Assembly (NCBI RefSeq): GCF_017643905.1
Contig: NZ_JAEPMO010000008.1
Coordinates: 1-50,840 of the forward strand
Direction: 5' to 3'
DNA length: 50,840 bases
From: Marivita sp.
GTDB lineage: Bacteria; Pseudomonadota; Alphaproteobacteria; Rhodobacterales; Rhodobacteraceae
Below the pieces are notes generated by a model, which had not been told where the DNA came from, ran no database searches, and worked only from the letters and a program-made list of their open reading frames with translations. Position numbers and translations under genes: made by a program. This document shows, piece by piece, positions 23,845 through 33,665 of the stretch (position 1 is the first letter of the stretch; every line of letters starts with the position of its first letter).

Positions 23845-26105
23845 TTGCGCTTGGTCTTGGCGTCTTTCTTCTTGGCCTTGGCCACTTTGCGCTTGGGTCC
23901 ACCCTTGCCCTTGGGGCGTGTCCCGCGCCCCATGCGGCCTTTGCCGGATCCGCTTGGCAACTCGGCGTCCTGAAGCGTCAGCAGTTCCAGACCTATGCCC
24001 CCGGTGACAGGCGCGGCCTCGACCAGTTTCACGGTCACACGCTGGCCCAGACCGATCATCACGCCAGTGTCAGACCCCATCAGAGTCCCGGCGTCGGCGT
24101 CGAAATGGAAGTACTCGTTGCCCAGCGACCGGATTGGGATCAGCCCGTCAGCGCCAGTTTCGTCCAGCTTCACGAAGACCCCAAACCGCGCGATGCCGCT
24201 GATCCGACCGGTGAATTCGGCCCCGACCCGGTCCGACAGAAAGGCGGCGAGATAGCGGTCGGTGGTATCCCGTTCGGCCATCATCGACCGGCGTTCCGTG
24301 TCGCTGATATGCTGCGCGGTGGCTTCAAGTCGGTCGATATCTTCAGGCGACAGCCCGTCATCGCCCCAGCCATGGGCCTTGATCAGGGCGCGGTGAACGA
24401 TCAGATCGGAATAGCGCCGGATGGGCGATGTGAAATGCGCGTAGTTCTGTAGCGCAAGGCCGAAATGCCCAAAGTTCTCCGGGTTGTAATACGCCTGCGT
24501 CATGGACCGTAGCGTGGCGAGGTTGATCAATTCGGCCTCGTCTGATCCTGCCGCATCATGCAGCAGACGATTCAGTTGCGCGGTCTTGAGCACCTGCCCC
24601 TTGGCCAGCGTCAGACCCGCTGCCTCGGCAGTTTCGCGAAGCGACTCCATTTTCTCGGGCGGCGGTTCCTCGTGCACCCGGAACAGCAGCGGCGTGCGTT
24701 TGGCGATCAGCGTTTCGGCAGCCGATACATTGGCGAGGATCATGAACTCCTCGATGAGCTTGTGGGAATCCAGACGGTCGGCAAAGTTGACCGACTGAAC
24801 CGTCCCATCCTCGGCAAGCACGATTTTGCGTTCCGGCAGATCAAGGTCCAACGGCTGGCGCCGGTTGCGGGCCTCGCGCAGGGCTGCATAAGCGGCGTAA
24901 AGCGGGCGAATGATCTCGGACACAAGCGGCGCAACCTTGTCGTTCGGGTTGCCATCCATGGCAGCCTGAACCTCTTGGTAGTTCAGCGACGCGACCGACC
25001 GCATCAACCCGCGCTGAAAGCTGTGGCTGAGCTTGTTGCCATGCGCGTCGATCACCATGCGCACCGCCACACAGGCCCGCGGCACCCCTTCGTGCAGCGA
25101 ACACAGATCGCCAGACAGACGGTCGGGCAACATCGGCACCACGCGGTCTGGGAAATAGCTGGAATTGCCGCGCTTGCGCGCCTCTTGGTCGAGCGCAGAT
25201 CCAGAGGTCACGTAATGGGCCACATCCGCGATGGCGACCCAGATCACGTGGCCGCCCTCGTTCTTGGGATCATCGTCGGGGTACGCCAGACACGCATCGT
25301 CGCGGTCGCGGGCATCTATCGGATCGATGGTGATCAGCGGCATGTCCCGCATGTCGGTCCGACCCGAAAGGCCGGCCGGTTTCATCGCGTCCGCCTCGGC
25401 AATCACGTCGTCGGGGAAACTGTCGGGGATGCCGTGCTGGTGAATCGCGATCAGCGACACCGCGCGCGGGGCAGATGGGTCACCCAGCCGTTCGATGATC
25501 CGCGCACGTGGCAGGCCCATGCGCCCGGCGGGTCCGGCCTGTTCCGCCTCGACCAATTCGCCATCCTTGGCCCCGCCCGTCGCGTCTGGCGCAACCATCC
25601 ATTCCTTGTCCGACCCTTTGTCGATCGGCTTGATCCGCCCGCCTTCCGAGGATTTGGCAAAGATGCCCACCACTTTGCGCGGGTTCGAGCCGATGCGACG
25701 GATGAGCCGCGCCTCGTAATTGTGGTCTTCTTCATGCACCACCTGCAGGCGCGCAAGGATACGGTCGCCTTCGCCTAAAGCGGGGTCCGAGGCGCGCGGG
25801 ATCACGAGGATGATCGGCTCTACCCCTTCGCCGTGCCATTCCAACGCACGGGCATAGAGATCGCCGTCCGGCGTCGGTGCCTTCACTTGCAACACGCTCA
25901 CGGGCGGCAAACGATCCGGGTCGCGGTAGGTCTTCTTGCGCTTTTCAAGATGACCTTCGGCCTCCAGCTCTTTCAGCAGGCGCTTGAGGTCGATCCGCGC
26001 GGCACCTTTGATGCCAAAAGCTTTGGCAATGTCGCGTTTCGCGGTGAGGGTCGGGTTGGCGGCAATCCAGTCGAGAATGTCCGCCTTGGTCGGCAATTTG
26101 CTCAT
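23817..26105 (-). CDS. rnr: Ribonuclease R
   Basis: A processive 3'-5' exoribonuclease of 762 residues that degrades structured RNA. In order: N-terminal winged helix (1-60), cold-shock-type RNA-binding region (about 75-210), the RNB catalytic domain beginning with DPIDARDRDD at 261-270 (Asp261, Asp267, Asp269 and Asp270 as metal ligands), an S1 domain (about 640-720) and a Lys/Arg-rich tail. Length and order are normal for RNase R. The tail's final residues come from the right copy of the 29-bp repeat, yet the tail still reads as a typical basic extension, so the gene appears undamaged by the insertion. Confidence 0.95.
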   Translation of the reverse strand: MSKLPTKADILDWIAANPTLTAKRDIAKAFGIKGAARIDLKRLLKELEAEGHLEKRKKTYRDPDRLPPVSVLQVKAPTPDGDLYARALEWHGEGVEPIILVIPRASDPALGEGDRILARLQVVHEEDHNYEARLIRRIGSNPRKVVGIFAKSSEGGRIKPIDKGSDKEWMVAPDATGGAKDGELVEAEQAGPAGRMGLPRARIIERLGDPSAPRAVSLIAIHQHGIPDSFPDDVIAEADAMKPAGLSGRTDMRDMPLITIDPIDARDRDDACLAYPDDDPKNEGGHVIWVAIADVAHYVTSGSALDQEARKRGNSSYFPDRVVPMLPDRLSGDLCSLHEGVPRACVAVRMVIDAHGNKLSHSFQRGLMRSVASLNYQEVQAAMDGNPNDKVAPLVSEIIRPLYAAYAALREARNRRQPLDLDLPERKIVLAEDGTVQSVNFADRLDSHKLIEEFMILANVSAAETLIAKRTPLLFRVHEEPPPEKMESLRETAEAAGLTLAKGQVLKTAQLNRLLHDAAGSDEAELINLATLRSMTQAYYNPENFGHFGLALQNYAHFTSPIRRYSDLIVHRALIKAHGWGDDGLSPEDIDRLEATAQHISDTERRSMMAERDTTDRYLAAFLSDRVGAEFTGRISGIARFGVFVKLDETGADGLIPIRSLGNEYFHFDADAGTLMGSDTGVMIGLGQRVTVKLVEAAPVTGGIGLELLTLQDAELPSGSGKGRMGRGTRPKGKGGPKRKVAKAKKKDAKTKRKVTRQRRNG

Positions 26106-26153
26106 ACGACTCAGGTAGCACGCGCATCGGGTCGCGTCATGGCGAAAGTCACG

Positions 26154-26582
26154 TCAGGTGTCGAAGCGGAGCTGCATCATGCGATGACTGATGCCTGCGT
26201 CGTCAAACACCTCGCCATAGGCGGTGAAGCCCAGTTTTTCGTAAAAGCCCAATGCATCGATCTGTGCACCAAGGGCAGCACGGGTGATGCCGGGCATGTC
26301 CCGCAGGACGCCCAACGTCTCGCGCATCAGGGCTGACCCAATTCCGTTGTCGCGCAACTCACGCAAAACGCAAACGCGCCCAATCTTGCCGGTGTCCCCT
26401 TTGACCACGATCCGCGCCGCGCCAACCGGCGTGCCTTTGTCTGTTGCCAGCAAATGAATTGCAGTCGCGTCAAGTTCGTCACGCTCCAATTCGACAGGAA
26501 CGCTCTGTTCCTGAACGAACACCGTATACCTGATCGCATAGCATTCGGTCGGGTCCGCGACCTTCGAAACCGTCACGGTCAT
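26154..26582 (-). CDS. GNAT family N-acetyltransferase
   Basis: A 142-residue acetyl-CoA-dependent acetyltransferase. The acetyl-CoA loop appears as [16 protein letters not shown] (about 70-85, Q/R-x-x-G-x-G/A pattern), and the C-terminal [22 protein letters not shown] stretch is typical of the ElaA-like branch. The substrate is unknown. It is translationally linked to dapE by a four-base overlap and lies downstream of it in the same transcript. Confidence 0.88.
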   Translation of the reverse strand: MTVTVSKVADPTECYAIRYTVFVQEQSVPVELERDELDATAIHLLATDKGTPVGAARIVVKGDTGKIGRVCVLRELRDNGIGSALMRETLGVLRDMPGITRAALGAQIDALGFYEKLGFTAYGEVFDDAGISHRMMQLRFDT

Positions 26583-27727
26583 TGCGCGAAATAGTCCTGA
26601 AGGATGCGGGTGTAGATCGCCTTGAGCTGCACAATCTGCGCCACCTCAACGCGTTCATCGACCGCATGCATCGTCTTGCCGACAAGGCCGAATTCGACCA
26701 CCGGGCAATGGTTTTTCACAAACCGCGCGTCCGACGTGCCGCCGGTTGTGGACAGTTCCGGTGTCACACCGGTTTCCGCCTCGACCGCCTTAGCCACGAG
26801 ATCGGACAGCGGCCCCGGTGGGGTCAGGAATGCCTCGCCTGAAATCTTGATCTTCACCTCGGTCTTTGTGCCGAATTCGGCATCTACCTTGGCGGCTTCG
26901 TCGCGGAGCCAGTAAGAAAGGCCCTCTCCTGTGTGGATGTCGTTGAAACGGATGTTGATGCAGGCCCGCGTCTCTGCAGGGATCACGTTCGTTGCCGCAT
27001 TGCCGGTGTCGATTGTCACCACCGCTAAAGTCGAGGCATCGAAATGGTCAGTCCCGGTGTCCAACTCGTGCGAGGCCAGACGGTCCATCAACCGCGCCAC
27101 CGCGGGCATCGGGTTCAGGGCGCGGTGCGGATAGGCGGAATGGCCCTGTTTGCCAGTCACCGTGAACCACGCGTTCATCGACCCGCGTCGCCCGATTTTC
27201 ATCATCTGACCCATGTGATCCGGGCTGGTGGGTTCGCCAACCAGACACACGCTCATCTGCTCATCATGGGTTTCCATCCAGTCGAGCAACGCCATCGTGC
27301 CGTCAATCGCACCGCCCTCCTCGTCGCCAGTAATTGTCAGGATCACCGCGCCGTCCGGGGGTGTGTCGCGGACGAAATCCACCGCAGCTGCCGCAAAGGC
27401 AGCGACCCCCGATTTCATGTCGGTGGACCCGCGCCCATACATCATACCGTCTTTGATCTCGGCCCCGAAGGGCGGCATCGACCACGCGTCCGGATTACCC
27501 AGCGGCACGACATCGGTGTGCCCGTTGAAGCCGAAAGTCCGGGCATGGCCCTTGTCGCCCCAACGGGCAAACAGGTTGGACACCCCACCCCGATCGACGC
27601 GGGTGCAAGTGAACCCGGCACCCTCCAGCAAGTCTTGCAGCAAGACCAGCGCGCCACCTTCTTCGGGCGTTACCGAGGGGCAGCGCACAAGCGCTGCGGT
27701 CAGGTCTACGGGATCGGTCGGTGTCAT
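26579..27727 (-). CDS. dapE: Succinyl-diaminopimelate desuccinylase
   Basis: A dinuclear zinc hydrolase of 382 residues that converts N-succinyl-LL-diaminopimelate to LL-diaminopimelate in lysine and peptidoglycan synthesis. M20 metal ligands and catalytic residues are visible: His70 and Asp72 (GHTD), Asp103 (GSTDMKSG) and Glu136/Glu137 (GDEEGG). The length matches DapE rather than ArgE. It starts a short leftward transcript with the GNAT gene, and its DapD partner is encoded 4 kb away. Confidence 0.94.
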   Translation of the reverse strand: MTPTDPVDLTAALVRCPSVTPEEGGALVLLQDLLEGAGFTCTRVDRGGVSNLFARWGDKGHARTFGFNGHTDVVPLGNPDAWSMPPFGAEIKDGMMYGRGSTDMKSGVAAFAAAAVDFVRDTPPDGAVILTITGDEEGGAIDGTMALLDWMETHDEQMSVCLVGEPTSPDHMGQMMKIGRRGSMNAWFTVTGKQGHSAYPHRALNPMPAVARLMDRLASHELDTGTDHFDASTLAVVTIDTGNAATNVIPAETRACINIRFNDIHTGEGLSYWLRDEAAKVDAEFGTKTEVKIKISGEAFLTPPGPLSDLVAKAVEAETGVTPELSTTGGTSDARFVKNHCPVVEFGLVGKTMHAVDERVEVAQIVQLKAIYTRILQDYFAQ

Positions 27728-28001
27728 CGGATTTGCCCTCTGTTCAGTGCCTGACCTTGGCTAACGTCAACTGCCGGCAGAGGCAAATGTGACGAAAAGG
27801 ACTCAATTGCCGCCTGTCCTTTTGGTTTCGATGCTATCGAAAGAATGACACATCCACTCTCTTTCGTATTAACTATTGAGCAACAAAGATAAAAATGGCT
27901 CGAGGCAGAGCAGCAGTCAGTCCACGGGGTCGGCACGGTGAAAACATCGGTCGATCAGTCATCCGTGTCTGGAACATGCCTTGGGTCTCATCGAGGCAAA
28001 A

Positions 28002-29573
28002 ATGGCAACAGGCGCCGAGCTTACATACAATACAGGTGCCAGCGCGCTTGCGATGGCAAACGCGATCTTTGGATCGGGCGTCACAGTTGTGGGCGCCAGC
28101 TACAGCGGTGACAGCAGGGCTTCCGCGATCTACAGCAACGGCGATGCCTTGGCTCCGGGTGTCACACCGTCGGATACAGGCGTCATCCTGTCGACCGGAC
28201 AGGTCACAGCATTTACCCAAAGCAGCGGTGACCCCAACCGCAGCGGGTCGACGACGACGAGCAACTTTGGTCAGAACAACAACCCTGATTTCAACGCGGC
28301 CGCCGGGACCAGTACGTTCGACGCCACATATCTCGATATCGACTTTATTCCCGAAAACGACGTGATGACGATGCGCTTCGTCTTCTCGTCCGAGGAATAC
28401 CCGGAATTCACAAACTCGATCTATCAGGATTTCGTCGGCGTCTGGATCAACGGCCAACAGGTCGACATCGTTGCCGGCGACGGGGATGTTGACCCGGCGA
28501 ACCTCAACACGACCGCGAACATCAACCTGTTTAAGGACAACACGGGCGACGACTACAACACCGAAATGGACGGGTTTACCGTCACCCTCACGATGACAAT
28601 GCTGGTCAATCCCGGCGAGGTGAATTCGATCCGGATCGGGATCGCCGATGTGGGTGATGCGAACTACGACTCGAACCTTTTGATCGCCGCGGACTCGGTA
28701 CAGACCGAACTTGTTGCACGGTCCGACATCGTGAGCATGTTCACGAACCGGACCAAGGTTCTGGATGTCCTCGACAACGACATCAACCTGACCGGCGGTG
28801 TCATGTTCATCACGCATATCAACGGTATCGCCGTCAGCGTGGGTGACAGCGTCACGCTGGGCACCGGTCAGGTCGTCACGCTGAACGCCGATGGCACGCT
28901 GTCGGTGACCTCGGATGGCGATTTTGAAACTGTCAACTTCACCTATGATGTCGCAAGCAGCACTGGCGAAATCGACACCGGCTTTGTAACGATCGCAACG
29001 GTGCCCTGTTTCGTGGCAGGCACTCTGATCGAAACAGAGCTTGGTCCCCGTCGTGTCGAAGACCTGCGCCCGGATGATCTGGTCTGGACGATGGATCACG
29101 GCTTGCAACCGCTGCGCTGGAGCGGCCAGCGCACTGTCGCGGCCGTTGGCGCGTTTGCACCCGTGCGTGTGGCGGCAAGAACATTCGGCAACCACGGCGC
29201 ATTGATGCTGTCGCCTCAGCACCGCATTCTGGTGCGCGATCCTCTGGCGGATCTGGTGTTTGGTACACCCGAAGTGCTTGTCGCCGCCAAGCATCTGGTC
29301 AACGGGCGCACCGTACAGACCGTAGAGGGCGGCACCGTCACCTATGTGCATCTGCTGTTCGATCAGCACGAGATCATCCTGTCCAACGGCTTGGCGACCG
29401 AAAGTTTCTTGCCCGGTCCACAAACGCTCGACGCCTTTGAAGAGGACATCATCGAAGAGATCGTGAGCCTTTTTCCCGAACTCGATCCCGAAACAGGCCA
29501 GGGCTATGGCGTTGCAGGCCGCCAGATCCTCAAGAAACACGAAGCGCAGATGTTGTTCGGAGCCGCCGCATGA
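28002..29573 (+). CDS. Choice-of-anchor L protein with C-terminal Hint domain
   Basis: A probable surface or secreted protein of 523 residues without a classical signal peptide. Residues 1-235 match the choice-of-anchor L pattern (GVTPSDTGVILSTG, FVFSSEEYPEF, GVWINGQ, EMDGFT, YDSNLLIAADSVQT). Residues 245-332 are a cadherin/VCBS-like repeat with a VLDND core. Residues 334-470 are a Hint (hedgehog/intein-like) domain with catalytic-type Cys336 (PCFVAGT) and the block-B-like His407 (SPQHRIL). Such architecture suggests self-cleavage or covalent attachment after type I-like export, which is inferred. The ATG at 28002 is chosen over a TTG seven codons earlier. It overlaps the next gene by four bases. 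Confidence 0.88.
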   Translation: MATGAELTYNTGASALAMANAIFGSGVTVVGASYSGDSRASAIYSNGDALAPGVTPSDTGVILSTGQVTAFTQSSGDPNRSGSTTTSNFGQNNNPDFNAAAGTSTFDATYLDIDFIPENDVMTMRFVFSSEEYPEFTNSIYQDFVGVWINGQQVDIVAGDGDVDPANLNTTANINLFKDNTGDDYNTEMDGFTVTLTMTMLVNPGEVNSIRIGIADVGDANYDSNLLIAADSVQTELVARSDIVSMFTNRTKVLDVLDNDINLTGGVMFITHINGIAVSVGDSVTLGTGQVVTLNADGTLSVTSDGDFETVNFTYDVASSTGEIDTGFVTIATVPCFVAGTLIETELGPRRVEDLRPDDLVWTMDHGLQPLRWSGQRTVAAVGAFAPVRVAARTFGNHGALMLSPQHRILVRDPLADLVFGTPEVLVAAKHLVNGRTVQTVEGGTVTYVHLLFDQHEIILSNGLATESFLPGPQTLDAFEEDIIEEIVSLFPELDPETGQGYGVAGRQILKKHEAQMLFGAAA

Positions 29574-30649
29574 GTTGGTTTGCGCTTTTGGATTGCGAAA
29601 AGCGCGCGCCATGGCTGCGCGAAGAGGTTGAGGACATCCTTGACCGAAGACCTCGCGCCTGTGTTCCACAAGGGTCGATCGTTCTGGAAACCCGACTGTC
29701 CCCGGATGGGCGCCCCCAGACACTTCTCAGCTACAAGCGTGAAGGCACCCAGGTTTGCAGCTTTTCGCTGATGTCCACGCCTCACGGCAGCCTTGTCCTG
29801 GTCATTGCCCAAGGCGAAGACGTGGTACACGAGGTGGTCGAGCGCGGTCGCGAGGCGCGGACCGATACGTTGCAGGTGACGATCAGCTGGGACGTAGAAA
29901 AACAACTCGGGCGCATGGTCGTCGCACGCCCTGAAACCGAACATGTCCTGATCCAGCACTTTGTCATGAAACGTGCTCCGTTGCTGGCCGACCTCGTCGC
30001 ACTGGCCCACCCCAAGGGCCTGACAGAGATCGACCCAGATGTGATTTTCGTGGCGCTGTCTACGGACATTGAACCCGTTGGCCCCATGCCGACGCTGGCG
30101 CCATCTGTCCCCATCGAAACGGCGCAAGGTGTGCGTCTGGCCATGACGCTACAACAGGGCGACGTGGTGCGTTCGGCAAATGGCAAGCTGGTTCCGGTGC
30201 TGCATGCTGTATCGCGCACTGTCCCGGCGCTGGGCTCGTTCCGTCCGGTGCGCTTGCGGGCGCCCTATTTCGGTCTCACGCAGGATGTGGTGGTGTCGCG
30301 GCACCAGCGCCTCTTGGTCAGCGGCCCCGAGGTCGAATACCTGTTTGGCCGCGAACAAGTGCTGATCCCCGCTTCGGCTCTGGTCAATGGCTATGCTGGT
30401 CACTTCGAACCGGCCCCGCGCTTTGTCACCTATCATCAGGTGCTCTTGCCGCATCATGACGCGGTTCGAATTCCGGATGCCGCCTTGGAAACGCTCTATA
30501 TCGGCCGGATGCGGCGCGACAAGGCGCTGTATTCGGCGTCAGTGCTCAGCGACCTGTCCCGCGCTCTCCTGCCCGAGCATCACCGTGCCGGATACCAGGT
30601 GCTGCGCGCCTTTGAGGCCATCACGCTAGCCGAGGCGCGCGCCGCTTAA
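29570..30649 (+). CDS. Hint-domain-like protein lacking the nucleophilic cysteine
   Basis: A 359-residue protein whose start overlaps the stop of the upstream Hint protein (ATGA). Residues 1-150 form a beta-rich domain I do not recognise. Residues 181-310 align by eye with the Hint domain of its neighbour: IETAQGVRLAMTLQQGDVV for IETELGPRRVEDLRPDDLV, and SRHQRLLV for SPQHRILV. The preceding Cys-Phe-x-Ala-Gly is missing, so splicing or self-cleavage chemistry at that site is not expected. It may act as a partner, chaperone or regulator of the active protein, or be a decayed paralogue. The stop overlaps a convergent gene by four bases. Confidence 0.75.
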   Translation: MSWFALLDCEKRAPWLREEVEDILDRRPRACVPQGSIVLETRLSPDGRPQTLLSYKREGTQVCSFSLMSTPHGSLVLVIAQGEDVVHEVVERGREARTDTLQVTISWDVEKQLGRMVVARPETEHVLIQHFVMKRAPLLADLVALAHPKGLTEIDPDVIFVALSTDIEPVGPMPTLAPSVPIETAQGVRLAMTLQQGDVVRSANGKLVPVLHAVSRTVPALGSFRPVRLRAPYFGLTQDVVVSRHQRLLVSGPEVEYLFGREQVLIPASALVNGYAGHFEPAPRFVTYHQVLLPHHDAVRIPDAALETLYIGRMRRDKALYSASVLSDLSRALLPEHHRAGYQVLRAFEAITLAEARAA

Positions 30650-30996
30650 TCCCGGTCTTCATCGCCGAAATACGGCGTAACCTGTGCCACGATCACGGCG
30701 TTTTCATCCAGCGCCTTTTGCATCAGTTCGATCTCATCGGCTTCGATCTCGTGGCCCTGTTCATTGCGCTCTTCCAAGGTGCCGTAGCCGGTCACGTCCA
30801 GCGGTGCCATGTCCGCCTGTTTCAGGATCGCCACGGTTTCGCGCACCGCTTCGGCTTCGTCGACGCCGGACGCGTAGCACATCAGCGCCGCCCCCGTGGC
30901 TCCTTTGGGCAGGCCATCGCCAGACTTGCGACCGACCTCGACCACAAGGGTGTAAACCGCATGCGGTTTTTTGGGTTTCTTTGGGGTATCGCTCAT
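30646..30996 (-). CDS. Small conserved-looking protein of unknown function
   Basis: A 116-residue acidic, cytoplasmic protein with a Lys/Pro-rich start (SDTPKKPKKPHAVYTLVVEVGRK) and helical, Glu-rich remainder. Composition and codon use look native. The ATG at 30996 is preferred to an upstream in-frame start at 31035, because the conserved-looking domain begins here. I do not recognise a family. It converges on the Hint-like gene and diverges from the rhodanese gene. Confidence 0.7.
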   Translation of the reverse strand: MSDTPKKPKKPHAVYTLVVEVGRKSGDGLPKGATGAALMCYASGVDEAEAVRETVAILKQADMAPLDVTGYGTLEERNEQGHEIEADEIELMQKALDENAVIVAQVTPYFGDEDRD

Positions 30997-31109
30997 TCTG
31001 CGGCCTGTCTGATCAATGTGCCCCGCATCTGCCACGAAACCCGCTGCGCGTCGAGGGTTGTTGCCGCGCCATTGCTGGTCATACTGCCGGGCAAACAGGG
31101 AGGGACGAT

Positions 31110-31505
31110 ATGAAATCGGTCAAAGACATGGTGGCAGCCGCGAACGAAGTGGTCGATCACGCGCCCGCATCCGAGATGATGGAGCTGCATGGCCAAGACG
31201 GGGTAACTTTTGTCGATCTGCGCGATCCGCGCGAGTTGGAACGTGAAGGTATGATCCCCGGTGCGTTCCACTGCCCGCGCGGCATGCTGGAATTCTGGAT
31301 CGACCCGGACAGCCCCTATGCCAAGCCGCAGTTACAGACCGGCAATCGGTTCGTCTTCTATTGCGCGTCAGGCTGGCGATCCGCCCTGTCGGCGAAAGTC
31401 GCGCAAGAGATGGGGCTTGAGAATGTCAGCCACATCACCGACGGGTTCGGGGGCTGGAGAAAGGCGGGCGGCCCTGTTGGTGAGAAGCCCGCCAAGACAA
31501 CGTAG
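31110..31505 (+). CDS. Rhodanese-like domain protein
   Basis: A single-domain rhodanese of 131 residues. The active-site loop is CASGWRS with Cys85 as persulfide carrier, and FVDLRDPRELEREGMIPGA (34-52) is the usual N-terminal signature. It probably moves sulfane sulfur to an unidentified acceptor in the cytoplasm. The ATG at 31110 follows GGGAGGGA; the frame is open upstream through the divergent gene but without family sequence. Confidence 0.88.
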   Translation: MKSVKDMVAAANEVVDHAPASEMMELHGQDGVTFVDLRDPRELEREGMIPGAFHCPRGMLEFWIDPDSPYAKPQLQTGNRFVFYCASGWRSALSAKVAQEMGLENVSHITDGFGGWRKAGGPVGEKPAKTT

Positions 31506-31532
31506 GGTGCGTGCTGGCACGCACCGCCGCGA

Positions 31533-32360
31533 TCAATCGCGCAGCAGCTCGTTGATACCGGTCTTGGACCGCGTCCGCTCGTCAACCCGCTTCACGATCA
31601 CCGCACAATAGAGGTTGATGCCGTTCTTCGACGGCATCGACCCGGCCACCACGACCGAATAGGGCGGCACTTCGCCGTACATCACTTCGCCGGTTTCGCG
31701 GTCGACGATCTTGGTCGATTGGCCGATGAAGACGCCCATACCCAGAACCGAACCTTCGCGCACGATGCAGCCCTCGACCACCTCAGACCGCGCCCCGATA
31801 AAGCAGTTGTCTTCGATGATGGTCGGACCGGCCTGCATCGGCTCCAGCACGCCGCCGATACCCACGCCACCCGAAAGGTGCACGTTCTTGCCGATCTGCG
31901 CGCAGGATCCCACGGTCGCCCATGTGTCGACCATCGTTCCCGAGTCAACATAGGCCCCAAGGTTCACGAAAGACGGCATCAGCACCACACCCGGCGCGAT
32001 ATAGGCCGACTTGCGCACCACACAGTTCGGCACCGCGCGGAAGCCTGCCGTGCGCCACTCGGTGTCGCCCCAGCCCTTGAACTTGCTGTCGACCTTGTCC
32101 CACCAGCCGCCGCCCTGCGGGCCGCCGTCCTGCTGTTCCATGTCCTTGATGCGGAAGCCAAGCAGCACGGCCTTCTTGGCCCACTGGTTCACATGCCAGC
32201 TGCCATCCTCCTGCTTTTCGGCAACCCGCAAAGACCCGCTGTCCAGCGCGTTCAGCGTATCTTCAATCGCTTCGCGGGTTTCCCCGCCGGTGGACGGTGT
32301 GATCGTATCGCGCGCGTCCCACGCGGCTTCGATGGCTGTTTCCAGGCTGGTGATGTCCAT
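31533..32360 (-). CDS. dapD: Tetrahydrodipicolinate N-succinyltransferase
   Basis: A 275-residue enzyme that transfers succinate from succinyl-CoA to tetrahydrodipicolinate in the succinylase branch of lysine/diaminopimelate synthesis. The C-terminal two thirds show the left-handed beta-helix hexapeptide pattern (for example [22 protein letters not shown] and [15 protein letters not shown]). The ATG at 32360 has a good GGAGG site and gives the standard family length. An upstream in-frame start at 32417 adds non-conserved residues. DapE, its next-but-one pathway partner, lies nearby. Confidence 0.95.
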   Translation of the reverse strand: MDITSLETAIEAAWDARDTITPSTGGETREAIEDTLNALDSGSLRVAEKQEDGSWHVNQWAKKAVLLGFRIKDMEQQDGGPQGGGWWDKVDSKFKGWGDTEWRTAGFRAVPNCVVRKSAYIAPGVVLMPSFVNLGAYVDSGTMVDTWATVGSCAQIGKNVHLSGGVGIGGVLEPMQAGPTIIEDNCFIGARSEVVEGCIVREGSVLGMGVFIGQSTKIVDRETGEVMYGEVPPYSVVVAGSMPSKNGINLYCAVIVKRVDERTRSKTGINELLRD

Positions 32361-32555
32361 GATGGCCTCCTCGCTGTTCGGTCGATGCTCCTTAAGCAAT
32401 CGCAGGGCTGGGGGCAACGACGCGTTTTGTCGGGTGTCTCAGCAAGGTTCTGGGCCTACCCCAAGCAAGAAAAGCTTGTGCAGTCTCCAATGCGCGGTAA
32501 TCTGCCAACATTCTTTGTTCAGACTTTTTGCACAAACTAATTTTGAAGGCCAAAT

Positions 32556-33641
32556 ATGCCACTTGAGCACCTTACTTGTTCCGTTGGTTTAGGCGGATTG
32601 AATTTCCCCAACGATTTGAGGGAAGTCCGCTTTCTCATTGACATGCATCTCTTCGGGAATTCGCGGTTTCGCGATGCGTGTTCGTCAGCTGGCCTGTTGA
32701 ATATCGACGGGCTTACGCTGCAGACAGATCCGGATCCAACGACTGCAGCAATGACTGGAAGCGCTGTTGTTCAGTTTCAGAACAAGATCATGCGATGGTC
32801 AACCGACCGCTGTGACGGCCGAGTCGATCCCAAGGGAAAAACCTGGACCGCTCTGACGGGTGCTGTGGGAGGCGGAAACATTGCTCCCACAGACGTGACA
32901 TCGGCGCTTCCCGCAATTGGCGATGCGCTTTCCAACGTTGGCTTCAAGGCATTCAATCAGGGCACGTACAAAACCCAAACTCTAGGCTACAAAAGCAAGG
33001 GCAAGGACGTCACCATTTCACAGCAGGGCTGTTTTCTGTGCACGATGACGATGGCTGCCACGGGCATTGGTCGACCGACGTCTGTTTGGCCGTCTGGAGT
33101 GTTGGCAAAGGACCTTACTCCGGTACATGCAAACGACATTGCCAAGAACAACCAATGCTACACTCCGAATGGGCTAAATCCATTTAAACTTGCGCCGCTG
33201 CTTGGCATGAAAATCCGGCGGTTCGGACCAAACGGAGCGAATGACGGGGATGAGCCATTGCCCGCAGATCCGGTGGCACAGGTCGATGGTCATATCGGAT
33301 CTGGCGGCGTCGTCGCGGCACATGTCGACTACAAAGACAAGCAATCGGACGATTTCACGCGCGGCGATCATTGGGTTTTGATTACCAACAAAGCGTCGGA
33401 TGGCGCGTTCAGAGGCTACGACGCCTTGGACCCATCAGGCGGTGCGACAATGGGTATGAGCAAGAACCTTGCCGTTAATCCGCGCGAGCTGGGCTACTTT
33501 CGCAAATGGCTTGAGGACTACAACTTCAAATACCTCAAGGGATATCTGTTCGGCATACCGTCGCCTGCCTCAACCATTGAAAGGCAGGGGTTTCAGAAGA
33601 ATTATCGCATGGTTCGCTATTGTCTTTTGTCTCGGTCCTGA
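32556..33641 (+). CDS. Orphan protein: peptidoglycan-binding-like N-terminus and C39-like cysteine peptidase domain
   Basis: A 361-residue protein without a signal peptide. Residues 8-100 match the pattern of peptidoglycan-binding-like domains found in some exported hydrolases and type VI effectors (GGLNFPNDLREVRFL, then DGLTL, VVQFQNKI, and DGRVDPKGKTW). Residues 150-335 resemble a papain-like C39 peptidase: Gln156/157 and Cys159 in SQQGCFLCTM, His272 in GDHWVLIT and Asp292 in ALDPSGG. It may cleave peptides or peptidoglycan cross-links. It is flanked by housekeeping genes and looks less GC-rich than they do. The assignment rests on motif reading only. Confidence 0.7.
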   Translation: MPLEHLTCSVGLGGLNFPNDLREVRFLIDMHLFGNSRFRDACSSAGLLNIDGLTLQTDPDPTTAAMTGSAVVQFQNKIMRWSTDRCDGRVDPKGKTWTALTGAVGGGNIAPTDVTSALPAIGDALSNVGFKAFNQGTYKTQTLGYKSKGKDVTISQQGCFLCTMTMAATGIGRPTSVWPSGVLAKDLTPVHANDIAKNNQCYTPNGLNPFKLAPLLGMKIRRFGPNGANDGDEPLPADPVAQVDGHIGSGGVVAAHVDYKDKQSDDFTRGDHWVLITNKASDGAFRGYDALDPSGGATMGMSKNLAVNPRELGYFRKWLEDYNFKYLKGYLFGIPSPASTIERQGFQKNYRMVRYCLLSRS

Positions 33642-33665
33642 AGTGACCCGGCGTTTAGGAGGACG

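Noticed and set aside
24558-25778. 406-codon plus-strand open frame inside rnr
   Set aside because: It lies opposite the RNB catalytic domain and is His/Arg-rich without recognisable motifs.
27873-29723. 616-codon minus-strand open frame opposite the anchor-L/Hint gene
   Set aside because: The sense protein has recognisable domains and a coupled downstream gene; the antisense translation has none.
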